Assembly (NCBI GenBank): GCA_903897145.1
Contig: CAIUAN010000018.1
Location: 1-50,888, forward strand
Source: an uncultured Bacteroidia bacterium
GTDB lineage: Bacteria; Bacteroidota; Bacteroidia; Bacteroidales; Prolixibacteraceae
Length of the DNA: 50,888 nucleotides
Reading direction: 5' to 3'
In this document: one piece after another, positions 18,177-25,591 of the stretch
How positions within the stretch are numbered: the first letter of the stretch is position 1
How the letters are laid out: each line of letters opens with the position of its first letter
Position numbers and translations under genes: made by a program
Notes under the pieces: model-generated
Told to the model about the DNA's origin: nothing
Database searches by the model: none
The model's input: only the letters and a program-made list of their open reading frames with translations

Positions 18177-19344
18177 TCTAAAACGAGTTGATTTTATCTT
18201 TCAAACTGAATCCGACTGGAAAGAGATTCTGCAAAAAAGCCTCAGTCGGCCCCCTGCCGAATTAATTAATGAGTTAATTAGTTCGGAACTTAAAGGTAGG
18301 GGTGGAGCGGGCTTTCCTACTGGTCTTAAATGGAAGTTGGCAGCGGACGAATTAAGTCCGATTAAATATATTATCTGCAATGCGGATGAAGGTGAACCTG
18401 GAACATTTAAAGATCGCGAAATCTTGTCGAAGGTCCCTATGAAAGTGTTGACAGCGATGGCTGTTTGTGGTTTTGTTATCGGGTCTCTTGAGGCCTATAT
18501 CTATCTGCGAGGCGAATATTTTTTCCTTAAGCCTGCCTTGAACAAAGCCATACAAGAATTCCAAGCCACTTGTCACGATCTTAATTTTGATTTTCGAATT
18601 AAACTCTTTATGGGCGCTGGTGCCTATATCTGTGGTGAAGAGACGGCTCTGTTTGAGTCTATGGAGGGGAAGCGCGGAGAGCCTCGAAATAAACCTCCAT
18701 ACCCAACCTCATTTGGTTACCTTGGCAAGCCTACCGTGATTAACAATGTCGAAACACTAGCTCATACCTATACTATTTTTAAATATGGAGCTAAACGGTT
18801 TTACGACCTGGGCGTTCAATATTCGCGTGGCTCTAAGCTGTTTTCTGTCTCAGGCGACTCGCCAAAGCCTGGTATTTATGAACTTGAACTTGGGATGAGT
18901 CTACTTGACTTTGTTCATGATTTTGGCGATGGAGATACCAAAGCAGTCCAAGTAGGAGGTGCTTCTGGGTTTTTAGTCCCACAGAAACGATTTGCAGAGA
19001 CAACGATTGGATTCCAAGGAAAGCTTACTGGTATCTCACTCCCAACCGGAGGCTCAATGATGCTTTTTAATAGTTCCCGATCGATGTATAACGTGCTTGA
19101 TAATTACCTCGAGTTTTTTCGCGAGGAGTCTTGTGGTCAGTGCACCCCTTGCCGTGTGGGTTGTCAACAACTACTCAATGGGATTAAAGCGGTCAAAAGA
19201 GGTGAGAAGACCGGTCAGTATCTCGATAAACTCTTGCGTTTGACCGAAACAATGCAATACACGGCGAAGTGTGGTCTCGGACAATCGGTGGCGAACTCAT
19301 TTTCGTCTATTGTTGAGAATTTCAGAGAAGAGATGATTTATTAA
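18160..19344 (+). CDS. NuoF/HydB-like NADH-binding FMN subunit
   Basis: Flavoprotein that oxidises NADH or reduces NAD for the hydrogenase. Motifs: GRGGAGFPTGLKWK (NADH/FMN), CNADEGEPGTFKDRE (FMN), GAGAYICGEETAL, and a [4Fe-4S] site C325-x2-C328-x2-C331 (CGQCTPC) with C371. At 394 residues it has only the NuoF core: the N-terminal thioredoxin-like and C-terminal 2x[4Fe-4S] domains of bifurcating HydB subunits are missing. An AAAGGAGG Shine-Dalgarno (18147-18154) precedes ATG 18160, rare in this phylum and located inside the upstream gene. Confidence 0.92.
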   Translation: MTPGYDLKRVDFIFQTESDWKEILQKSLSRPPAELINELISSELKGRGGAGFPTGLKWKLAADELSPIKYIICNADEGEPGTFKDREILSKVPMKVLTAMAVCGFVIGSLEAYIYLRGEYFFLKPALNKAIQEFQATCHDLNFDFRIKLFMGAGAYICGEETALFESMEGKRGEPRNKPPYPTSFGYLGKPTVINNVETLAHTYTIFKYGAKRFYDLGVQYSRGSKLFSVSGDSPKPGIYELELGMSLLDFVHDFGDGDTKAVQVGGASGFLVPQKRFAETTIGFQGKLTGISLPTGGSMMLFNSSRSMYNVLDNYLEFFREESCGQCTPCRVGCQQLLNGIKAVKRGEKTGQYLDKLLRLTETMQYTAKCGLGQSVANSFSSIVENFREEMIY

Positions 19345-19364
19345 CAAGATTAAGTTATTCGGTC

Positions 19365-21155
19365 ATGACAACCAAGATTAAGATAATTATTAATGATAAG
19401 CAGATCGAAGTCGCAGAGGGTAGCTCAATTGTTGATGCTGCGGTTTGTGCAGGCGTAATTATCCCCACATTATGCTTTCATAAAGATCTTTGTGTCGCAG
19501 GAAATTGCAGAGTTTGTGTGGTCGAAATAGCTGGCCAAAAAAGACTCTCTGCAGCATGCGCGACACCCTGTGAAGAGGGAATGGAAATTCTTACCAATTC
19601 GTTGAAAGTTCGAAATGCAAGAAAACAAATTATTGAACTACTCCTTTCCGAGCACAATGCTGATTGTACCTTGTGTTATAAAAATGGGAATTGTGAATTG
19701 CAAAAATTAGCTTCTGACTATAAAATAATGACGCAGGATTTTATCCAGCTGGCACCCTTGCGGAAATATCAGATTGATCATTATTCCCCTTCTATGATTA
19801 AAGATGATAGCAAATGTATCCGCTGTCAGCGGTGCGTGAGAACATGCGCTGAAATACAAGGGGTGAGTGCATTAACGGCTGCCTACAAGGGCGATCGGAT
19901 GAAAATTGCAACCTTTTTTGAAAAGCCGATGAATGATGTGGTCTGCACCAATTGTGGCCAGTGTATCAATCATTGTCCAACAGGTGCTTTGGTAGAGCGT
20001 AATTATATCGAAGAGGTGTGGGATGCCCTCGCGAATAAAGATAAGTTTGTGATTGTTCAGACAGCACCTGCCGTGCGGGTCGGACTTGGTGAAGAGTTGG
20101 GGTTCGAACCAGGTACTCGAGTGACGGGAAAGATGGTTGCTGCCTTAAAACGTTTAGGTTTTGATGCGGTGATGGATACAGATTTCTCTGCTGACCTAAC
20201 CATCATGGAGGAGGGTTCGGAGCTCCTTATGCGACTTAAAAAAGTGTTGGTAGATCATGATCCTAATGTTAAACTGCCATTGGCTACCTCTTGCTCTCCA
20301 GCTTGGATTAAATACATCGAGCATATGTATCCCGACTATCTCGACCATCTCTCGACGTGCAAATCTCCACAGCAAATGTTTGGAGCTTTAGTTAAGACCT
20401 ATTATGCAAAGCACTTTAATCTGAATCCAGAAAATATAGTCTCGGTATCTATTATGCCTTGTACGGCCAAGAAATTTGAGGCTAATCGGCCAGAGATGCA
20501 TGACAGTGGTTATCGAGATGTCGATTATGTACTCACGACGCGTGAGTTGGCGATTATGATTAAGCAGGCTGGAATTGATTTTTTAAAACTTGACGATCGG
20601 TCCTTTGATCAAATCATGGGTGCTTCAACCGGGGCAGGTGTTATTTTTGGCGCCACTGGAGGGGTGATGGAGGCTGCATTGCGCACGGCTTATGAACTGG
20701 TGACTGGCAGGGAAGTCCCTTTTGAAAATCTCAATATAATGCCTGTCCGCGGGATGGAAGGTGTTCGTGAGGCTTCGATATTAATTGAAAACCCATTACC
20801 CGACTGGTCTTTCTTGGAAGGTGTTGAACTTAAATGCGCTGTTGCACATGGACTTGTCAATGCCAAGAGTTTAATGGATTCAATTGTCTCAGGTGAATCG
20901 CAGTATCATTTTATTGAGATCATGGCTTGCCCAGGTGGCTGTCTGGGTGGCGGAGGTCAGCCAATCCCGACCAATCCAGAGATCCGACGCAAGCGCGCAT
21001 TGGCGATCTATGCCGAAGATCAGGGTATGCCTCTTCGAAAGTCACATCAGAATCCCGAAATTCTTAAGATCTATTCCGAGTTTCTTACTGAGCCGCTGAG
21101 TGAAGTTTCGCATCATCTCTTGCACACCCATTATACTCCACGAGAAAGGTTTTAG
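19365..21155 (+). CDS. [FeFe] hydrogenase catalytic subunit (HndD/HydA type)
   Basis: Makes or oxidises H2. Domains in the 596 residues: plant-type [2Fe-2S] ferredoxin (C37, C48, C51, C65), His-ligated [4Fe-4S] (H97, C101, C104, C110), two [4Fe-4S] sites (C151-161 and C194-204) and the H-cluster domain. H-cluster motifs are TSCSPAW (308-314), MPCTAKK (C366) and MACPGGCLGGGGQ (C522, C526). In the first motif serine 311 stands where TSCCPxW has the second cysteine. No C-terminal [2Fe-2S] domain follows, unlike bifurcating HydA. The maturases HydEFG are not in this window. The subunit set predicts a cytoplasmic NADH-linked trimer. Confidence 0.93.
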   Translation: MTTKIKIIINDKQIEVAEGSSIVDAAVCAGVIIPTLCFHKDLCVAGNCRVCVVEIAGQKRLSAACATPCEEGMEILTNSLKVRNARKQIIELLLSEHNADCTLCYKNGNCELQKLASDYKIMTQDFIQLAPLRKYQIDHYSPSMIKDDSKCIRCQRCVRTCAEIQGVSALTAAYKGDRMKIATFFEKPMNDVVCTNCGQCINHCPTGALVERNYIEEVWDALANKDKFVIVQTAPAVRVGLGEELGFEPGTRVTGKMVAALKRLGFDAVMDTDFSADLTIMEEGSELLMRLKKVLVDHDPNVKLPLATSCSPAWIKYIEHMYPDYLDHLSTCKSPQQMFGALVKTYYAKHFNLNPENIVSVSIMPCTAKKFEANRPEMHDSGYRDVDYVLTTRELAIMIKQAGIDFLKLDDRSFDQIMGASTGAGVIFGATGGVMEAALRTAYELVTGREVPFENLNIMPVRGMEGVREASILIENPLPDWSFLEGVELKCAVAHGLVNAKSLMDSIVSGESQYHFIEIMACPGGCLGGGGQPIPTNPEIRRKRALAIYAEDQGMPLRKSHQNPEILKIYSEFLTEPLSEVSHHLLHTHYTPRERF

Positions 21156-21200
21156 GGTCATGTTTTTTGTGTCTAGTTCGACTAATTGCGCACCATATCC

Positions 21201-21250
21201 CAGCCACAAAGTGGTTGAACTCTAATAACTATGGGTGCTAACCCATGGAA
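21201..21250 (+). repeat. REP-like unit 1, direct repeat of 22055-22104
   Basis: A 50-base sequence repeated exactly at 22055-22104. It has two hairpins: CCAC-aaa-GTGG followed by TTGAACTCT, then ATGGGT-gcta-ACCCAT followed by GG. It lies 191 bases before the transposase gene. Confidence 0.85.
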
Positions 21251-21269
21251 AAGATATCAATCCGACGAA

Positions 21270-21356
21270 AGCCACGAAGTGGCTATATATTACAAACCTA
21301 GGGAGCAGCCCTAGGTTTGTGCAGCAAACGAGCCATCAGCCACGAAGTGGTTGAAC
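21270..21356 (+). repeat. REP-like hairpins just upstream of the transposase gene
   Basis: Three elements: a stem AGCCAC-gaa-GTGGCT (21270-21284); a perfect 12-bp inverted repeat with loop AGCAG (21292-21303 and 21309-21320); and a REP-like unit CAGCCACGAAGTGGTTGAAC (21337-21356). All are noncoding and end 35 bases before the transposase start. Confidence 0.8.
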
Positions 21357-21391
21357 AATACAAAGTCTAACCTAATATAAAATAATCCAGT

Positions 21392-21838
21392 ATGTCATCT
21401 TATTATCGAATTTTATATCATTTAGTTTTTAGAACAAAGAATGGCGATAAAACCCTTGAAGCGGATCATCGGGCGGAACTTTTAGCTTATTTCTTTGGGG
21501 TATTAAAAAACAAAGATTGCTTTGTATATGCGATCAATGGGATGGAGGATCATATGCATATTTTGATTGAGCTAAATCCAACCATTGCCTTGGCAGATTT
21601 GATGCGGGATATTAAAACATCAACATCATTGTGGATTAAACAATCTGGGAAATTTCCGCTGTTCTATGGCTGGGCAGTTGGGTATGGCGCATTTACTTAT
21701 GCGTGGCGAGACAAGGATATGATTGTTAATTATATAAAGAATCAGCAGAAACACCATCGTAAAAAATCTTATAACGGTGAATTAAGAAAGTATCTAACTG
21801 ATCAAGGCATTGAAATCACGGAAAACTATTTTCCATGA
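21392..21838 (+). CDS. REP-associated tyrosine transposase (RAYT), IS200/IS605-like HUH enzyme
   Basis: Single-strand DNA transposase of the Y1 HUH type. The 148 residues show HLVFRTK near the start, the HUH metal site in GMEDHMHILIEL, the segment YGAFTYAWRDKD and the likely nucleophile tyrosine in VNYIKNQQKHHRKKS. It lacks a TnpB partner and does not sit between clear IS ends; instead it is surrounded on both sides by small hairpin repeats, the arrangement of domesticated REP-associated transposases that act on such hairpins. The gene seems intact. Position beside the arsenic operon suggests a local insertion hotspot. Confidence 0.87.
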   Translation: MSSYYRILYHLVFRTKNGDKTLEADHRAELLAYFFGVLKNKDCFVYAINGMEDHMHILIELNPTIALADLMRDIKTSTSLWIKQSGKFPLFYGWAVGYGAFTYAWRDKDMIVNYIKNQQKHHRKKSYNGELRKYLTDQGIEITENYFP

Positions 21839-21846
21839 TGACTATA

Positions 21847-21933
21847 TTCAACCCCTTCGGGGCTGAGAGAGATATTTTTTCACTAACCATCGGCATACAC
21901 CTATGGTTATTGAGATTAAGCTCTTTCAGAGCT
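21847..21933 (-). repeat. Inverted REP-like units with compensating stem changes
   Basis: 21847-21865 (TTCAACCCCTTCGGGGCTG) is the reverse complement of the main unit except that the stem CCAC/GTGG has become CCCC/GGGG, a paired change. 21885-21908 (AACCAT...ATGGTT) resembles the inverted second hairpin. 21919-21933 has stem AGCTCT/AGAGCT around the same TTC loop. These lie directly after the transposase stop codon. Confidence 0.7.
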
Positions 21934-21987
21934 TTGTTTACTGTTTTTTTTATAGGTTACGCATAATGTATAAAGTAACCAAATCCT

Positions 21988-22179
21988 CAGCCACGAAGTG
22001 GTTGAACTCTCTAATCGCGGTTCTTAACCCATGGAAAATCTATCAACCAAGTCACAGCCACAAAGTGGTTGAACTCTAATAACTATGGGTGCTAACCCAT
22101 GGAAGTCTAACGCTCCATGAATGTTAACCCATGGATAAAGTGCAACAACCAAGTCACAGCCACGAAGTGGTTGAACTCT
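21988..22179 (+). repeat. Three direct REP-like units downstream of the transposase
   Basis: Units CAGCCACRAAGTGGTTGAACTCT at 21988-22010, 22055-22077 and 22157-22179, with TAACCCATGG tails at 22025, 22093 and 22125 (and 21239 upstream). The unit at 22055 continues as the exact 50-base repeat of 21201-21250. These units fill most of the 389-base gap 21839-22227; I see no gene in it. Confidence 0.85.
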
Positions 22180-22227
22180 TTAGACGGGTGGTTGCCGGCG
22201 GCTAGATATCGGTGTGCAACTATGAAT

Positions 22228-23271
22228 TTAAACCTCTGCGAAATATTTCTTCTTTAAGCTAAAAGCTACATTCACTAACGCAACCATCACAGGGACCTCT
22301 ACTAGCGGCCCAATAACCGTTGCAAAGGCTTCTTGCGAGTTGATGCCAAAGACAGCAATTGCTACTGCGATGGCTAATTCAAAATCGTTGCTTCCAGCTG
22401 TAAATGCCATCGTTGTGGACCTTTCATAATTTTCTCCCATACGCTTAGAGATGTAAAATGTGGAGAAAAACATAATCCCAAAATAGATTGTATATGGAAT
22501 AGCTACACGTATAACATCGAGTGGTAAAGTGATAATCTTTTCACCTTTTAGGGAAAACATAACAAAGATTGTAAATAACAATGCTGCAGGTGTTAAAAGA
22601 GAAATCTTAGGGATGAATTTCTCGAAATACCACTCCTCTCCATGTTTCCGACGAAGCATTGAATTGGAGATTAAGCCAGCCAAAAATGGGATACCCAGGT
22701 AGATGAAGACTGTCACTGAAATTTCGTAGATTGAAACTTCAACATTGGCCCCTTCTAAACCGAAATAGGGTGGGAGTATGGTGATAAATAAATAGGCATA
22801 AGCCGAATAGAAAAATACTTGAAAGATTGCATTAAAAGCTACTAATCCTGCCGCTAATTCAGGATCACCCTTGGCAAGATCGTTCCAGACTAACACCATT
22901 GCAATACAACGTGCTAGACCTACGAGTATAACCCCAATCATTAATCCAGGTTGGTTGTGCAGGAAGATTACTGCCAATGCAAACATAATCACTGGACCAA
23001 TTATCCAGTTTTGGGTCAATGAAAGTGTTAGTAATCGTACATTCTTAAATACCAAAGGGAGCTTCTCGTATTTCACCTTTGCTAATGGAGGATACATCAT
23101 CAAGATTAATCCAATGGCAATAGGCATATTAGTTGCCCCTAAACTCAGTGCTTTCCAGAAGTCTGGAATATTAGGTAGGAAGAAGCCAACCACGACACCT
23201 GCTATCATGACTATAAAAATCCATAACGTTAAAAAACGATCAAAAAAGGAGAGTTGTTTTACTGTGCTCAT
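22228..23271 (-). CDS. acr3: Acr3 arsenite efflux permease
   Basis: Ten-helix membrane carrier of the BART superfamily that exports arsenite. The 347 residues match the family. The cysteine essential in Acr3 is present (C122 in [13 protein letters not shown]), as is the late conserved stretch [20 protein letters not shown] with its glutamate. It is the last gene of the minus-strand operon arsR-arsC-arsM-acr3, 85 bases after arsM. ATPase ArsA is absent, so transport should run on the membrane potential. Confidence 0.95.
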   Translation of the reverse strand: MSTVKQLSFFDRFLTLWIFIVMIAGVVVGFFLPNIPDFWKALSLGATNMPIAIGLILMMYPPLAKVKYEKLPLVFKNVRLLTLSLTQNWIIGPVIMFALAVIFLHNQPGLMIGVILVGLARCIAMVLVWNDLAKGDPELAAGLVAFNAIFQVFFYSAYAYLFITILPPYFGLEGANVEVSIYEISVTVFIYLGIPFLAGLISNSMLRRKHGEEWYFEKFIPKISLLTPAALLFTIFVMFSLKGEKIITLPLDVIRVAIPYTIYFGIMFFSTFYISKRMGENYERSTTMAFTAGSNDFELAIAVAIAVFGINSQEAFATVIGPLVEVPVMVALVNVAFSLKKKYFAEV

Positions 23272-23356
23272 AGATGAGAGTTTTAATTAGATTGTATTGT
23301 AGTTTTGTCTTATGAGGATTTTGAAATTTTGCCTATTAAATTTTGAAATAACATGG

Positions 23357-24163
23357 TTAGGCTCTCGCTCCGCTTACCGTAATGCTGAAAATGCCGGTTT
23401 CTCCATTCTGAAATTCGGCTAGCTCTTTCGGATTAAGGTAGTTTTTTAATACCTCTTCTGGAATAGCAATCTCTTTCTGCTTGTGGATTTCTACCTTCTC
23501 AAAGCCTTGTTTCTTTATTAGTCCCATATACACATCTAATTCAATGGCACCCGATACGCATCCAGCATACATCTCTGCATCTTTTTGAAGTTTCTCGGGT
23601 AAGTCACCTTTTATAACCACATCAGAGACGCAAAAATGTCCACCTACTTTTAAGACTCGCTTTATCTGCTCAAATGCTTTTTCTTTGTCTGGGACTAGAT
23701 TTAAGACACAATTAGAGACCACCACATCAAAACTTTCATCAGGCAATGGCATCTCTTCGATGTCCCCTTTCACGAAGTTGACATTCGTAAATCCTAGCTT
23801 CTTGTTGTTTTCATCTGCCTTTTGTAACATCGCATCGGTAAAGTCTAGACCGGTAACTTTGCCTGTCTCACCGACAATGGCGCGAGCTACAAAACAATCG
23901 TTTCCTGCTCCGCTGCCAAGATCTAAAACCGAATCACCTTTGATGATATTGGCAAATTGAGTCGGAATACCACACCCTAAACCTAGATCTGCATCTGGAT
24001 TATAGCCAGCTTGACCTTGGTAGTCATCACTGAAAATCGTGTAATCCATATCCCCACATGAGTTCGTACTTCCACAGCACGACGACTGATTGAAAAGTTT
24101 GCTTTGGTTGGCAATCTCTCCATACTTCTCTTGCACGATCAGCTTTAAATTGTTAGGATTCAT
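23357..24163 (-). CDS. arsM: ArsM, arsenite S-adenosylmethionine methyltransferase
   Basis: Methylates As(III) to mono-, di- and trimethyl forms. The 268 residues hold the SAM motif VLDLGSGAGNDCFVARA (79-95) and GLDFTDAML, and three cysteines in the places known from ArsM: C64 (GLGCGIP), C152 (SNCVLNLVP) and C202 (YAGCVSGA), the last two 50 residues apart as in characterised enzymes. A cysteine-rich N-terminus (SSCCGSTNSCG, 28-37) may also bind arsenic. It lies between arsC and acr3, so the operon can both export and methylate arsenic. Confidence 0.93.
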   Translation of the reverse strand: MNPNNLKLIVQEKYGEIANQSKLFNQSSCCGSTNSCGDMDYTIFSDDYQGQAGYNPDADLGLGCGIPTQFANIIKGDSVLDLGSGAGNDCFVARAIVGETGKVTGLDFTDAMLQKADENNKKLGFTNVNFVKGDIEEMPLPDESFDVVVSNCVLNLVPDKEKAFEQIKRVLKVGGHFCVSDVVIKGDLPEKLQKDAEMYAGCVSGAIELDVYMGLIKKQGFEKVEIHKQKEIAIPEEVLKNYLNPKELAEFQNGETGIFSITVSGARA

Positions 24164-24202
24164 GATGTTTGTGTATTAGTAATCATTAAATAATTAAGAC
24201 TC

Positions 24203-24622
24203 TTATTTTGTTATTTCTTTCGAATAGAACTCCCAAAATCCTTTTTTAATCTCATCTCGAACACGAATAAATTCACTCCAGATAAATTCCTCTGTTCCCG
24301 TAGCATGTGACGGATCATCAAAACCAATGTGAAGCCTATTTTTTACGTTGCCAATAAAGGCAGGACAACTCTCGTTTGCACCTCCACAAACTGTTATAAC
24401 ATAGTCCCAAGCTTCGTCAAGATATTTTGATACCGAATCCGAGGTGTGATTGGAGATGTCTATTCCATCTTCTTTCATTGCTGCCACTGCTTTCATGTTT
24501 AACTTTCCTGAAGCCTCCGTGCCAGCAGAACAAACTGTTAATTTAGAATCGAAGGATTGCAAATAGCCATGTGCCATCTGACTTCTGCAGCTATTTCCGG
24601 TACATAATATTAATACTTTCAT
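24203..24622 (-). CDS. arsC: ArsC, arsenate reductase of the low-molecular-weight phosphatase type
   Basis: Reduces arsenate to arsenite for Acr3 and ArsM. The P-loop is C7TGNSCR13 (C-x5-R), and the resolving pair C79 and C86 in TVCGGANESCP gives the Cys triad of thioredoxin-coupled ArsC. The DPS region (GFDDPSHATGT) supplies the general acid. 139 residues, full length. It lies 45 bases downstream of arsR and 39 upstream of arsM on the minus strand, clearly one transcript. Confidence 0.94.
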   Translation of the reverse strand: MKVLILCTGNSCRSQMAHGYLQSFDSKLTVCSAGTEASGKLNMKAVAAMKEDGIDISNHTSDSVSKYLDEAWDYVITVCGGANESCPAFIGNVKNRLHIGFDDPSHATGTEEFIWSEFIRVRDEIKKGFWEFYSKEITK

Positions 24623-24667
24623 GTTTTAATTGATAAATTAGTATTTGGGTGAACGCGATATGAGTAA

Positions 24668-25000
24668 TTAACAACAAAAGTTTTTTGGTATCTCAATCCC
24701 TTCCAAGAAGGATGATAGAATCTCTTTCGAATCTTGAACAACAGCATAATCAAGGCAGTAATTTGTTTTTACTCCGCTAACCGTTCCTTGGATTAACCCC
24801 GCTTTTTTAAGCTCCTTAAGATGCTGATTTACGGTCGTTCGACTCAATGGTAACTCCTCTGAGATGTCTCCAGATATGCAACTCTTTTGCTTGGCGAGAA
24901 ATTGAATGATCTGAAGCCGAGCAGGATGAGCAAGTGCTTTAAATAAATTAGCCTTGTCTTGCAACCCTTTATCGAATAAACCAGTCTTGGATACTACCAT
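24668..25000 (-). CDS. arsR: ArsR-family arsenic-responsive repressor
   Basis: Winged-helix repressor, first gene of the arsenic operon. I start at the ATG at 25000 (110 residues); the longer frame from 25036 would overlap the promoter element. DNA-binding helix LSRTTVNQHLKELKKAGLI is clear. The cysteines are C41 (KSCISGD), C82 (NYCLDY) and a C-terminal pair C109-C110, not the classical CVC of plasmid R773 ArsR. As(III) may be bound by a combination that includes the terminal pair; this is inference. It likely controls itself through the dyad at 25047-25062. Confidence 0.92.
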   Translation of the reverse strand: MVVSKTGLFDKGLQDKANLFKALAHPARLQIIQFLAKQKSCISGDISEELPLSRTTVNQHLKELKKAGLIQGTVSGVKTNYCLDYAVVQDSKEILSSFLEGIEIPKNFCC

Positions 25001-25022
25001 TGGTACGATTTTAATTATAACG

Positions 25023-25030
25023 CAAATATA
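25023..25030 (-). promoter_or_regulatory. -7 promoter element of the ars operon
   Basis: On the minus strand this reads TATATTTG, fitting TAnnTTTG, 23 bases before the arsR ATG at 25000. Confidence 0.5.
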
Positions 25031-25046
25031 CGACATATTTTAATGT

Positions 25047-25062
25047 AACGTATAAATACGTT
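25047..25062. promoter_or_regulatory. Probable ArsR operator
   Basis: A perfect dyad AACGTA-TAAA-TACGTT lies 16 bases upstream of the ars -7 element, overlapping where the -33 box should be. Its place suits a repressor site; binding by ArsR is inferred. Confidence 0.45.
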
Positions 25063-25112
25063 TATTTATTTCATGGAAATTAATAGAAAAGTTTTTTGGT
25101 AAAAAAAATAGT

Positions 25113-25481
25113 CTAAAGGAGTGTGTCGGTAGGGAGGCCCAATGCTCTCCAAAGATGCATTCCCCCTTCAAGACTGGCGCAATTAGTTATTCCATTTAGC
25201 ATTAAGAATTTGGCAACCTTAGAACTTCTTACTCCACCAGCACAGACAACAATAATCGGTTTGTCGGCAACGATTTCACTGACTCGCTCGGTAATTTCAG
25301 ACATGGGCAAGTATTGTACTTGGTCGTTCTTAATCCGCTCTAATACGCATTCGTTTTCTTCACGTACATCAAGAAGTTTGGCTTCACCTTGATTAATTGC
25401 TGCCAAAGCCTCATCCGGTGTGATGTGTTTTATTCCGTCGATATGGAAATCTTGTAGGGTAGGGAATTCGGTTGTTATCAT
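25113..25481 (-). CDS. Rhodanese-like sulfurtransferase domain protein
   Basis: Single rhodanese domain, 122 residues, cytoplasmic. The active-site loop is C80AGGVRS, a six-residue loop of sulfurtransferases rather than the seven-residue loop of Cdc25/arsenate reductases; LLDVREENE is the usual N-terminal motif. It lies 112 bases upstream of arsR on the same strand, but the ars promoter lies between them, so it need not be part of the operon. Its sulfur acceptor is unknown. Confidence 0.88.
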   Translation of the reverse strand: MITTEFPTLQDFHIDGIKHITPDEALAAINQGEAKLLDVREENECVLERIKNDQVQYLPMSEITERVSEIVADKPIIVVCAGGVRSSKVAKFLMLNGITNCASLEGGMHLWRALGLPTDTLL

Positions 25482-25551
25482 ATTTGTGTAATCTTCTATG
25501 AAAGATGTAAATCTTCTTTAATAAGTCGTAAAAGTAACGAAATAGATTCAT

Positions 25552-25559
25552 TACCTTTG
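25552..25559 (+). promoter_or_regulatory. -7 promoter element for the carotenoid ketolase gene
   Basis: TACCTTTG fits TAnnTTTG, 33 bases before ATG 25592. No clear -33 box. Confidence 0.45.
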
Positions 25560-25591
25560 TCTTATAAACGTGAAATTTAGAGCTTCTAGAT

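Noticed and set aside
21201-22179. CRISPR-like array of repeats
   Set aside because: Units are in both orientations, spacing is irregular, there are no unique spacers of constant length and no cas genes.
25113-25481. Rhodanese as first gene of the ars operon
   Set aside because: A promoter-like element and an operator-like dyad lie between it and arsR; co-transcription is possible but not supported.
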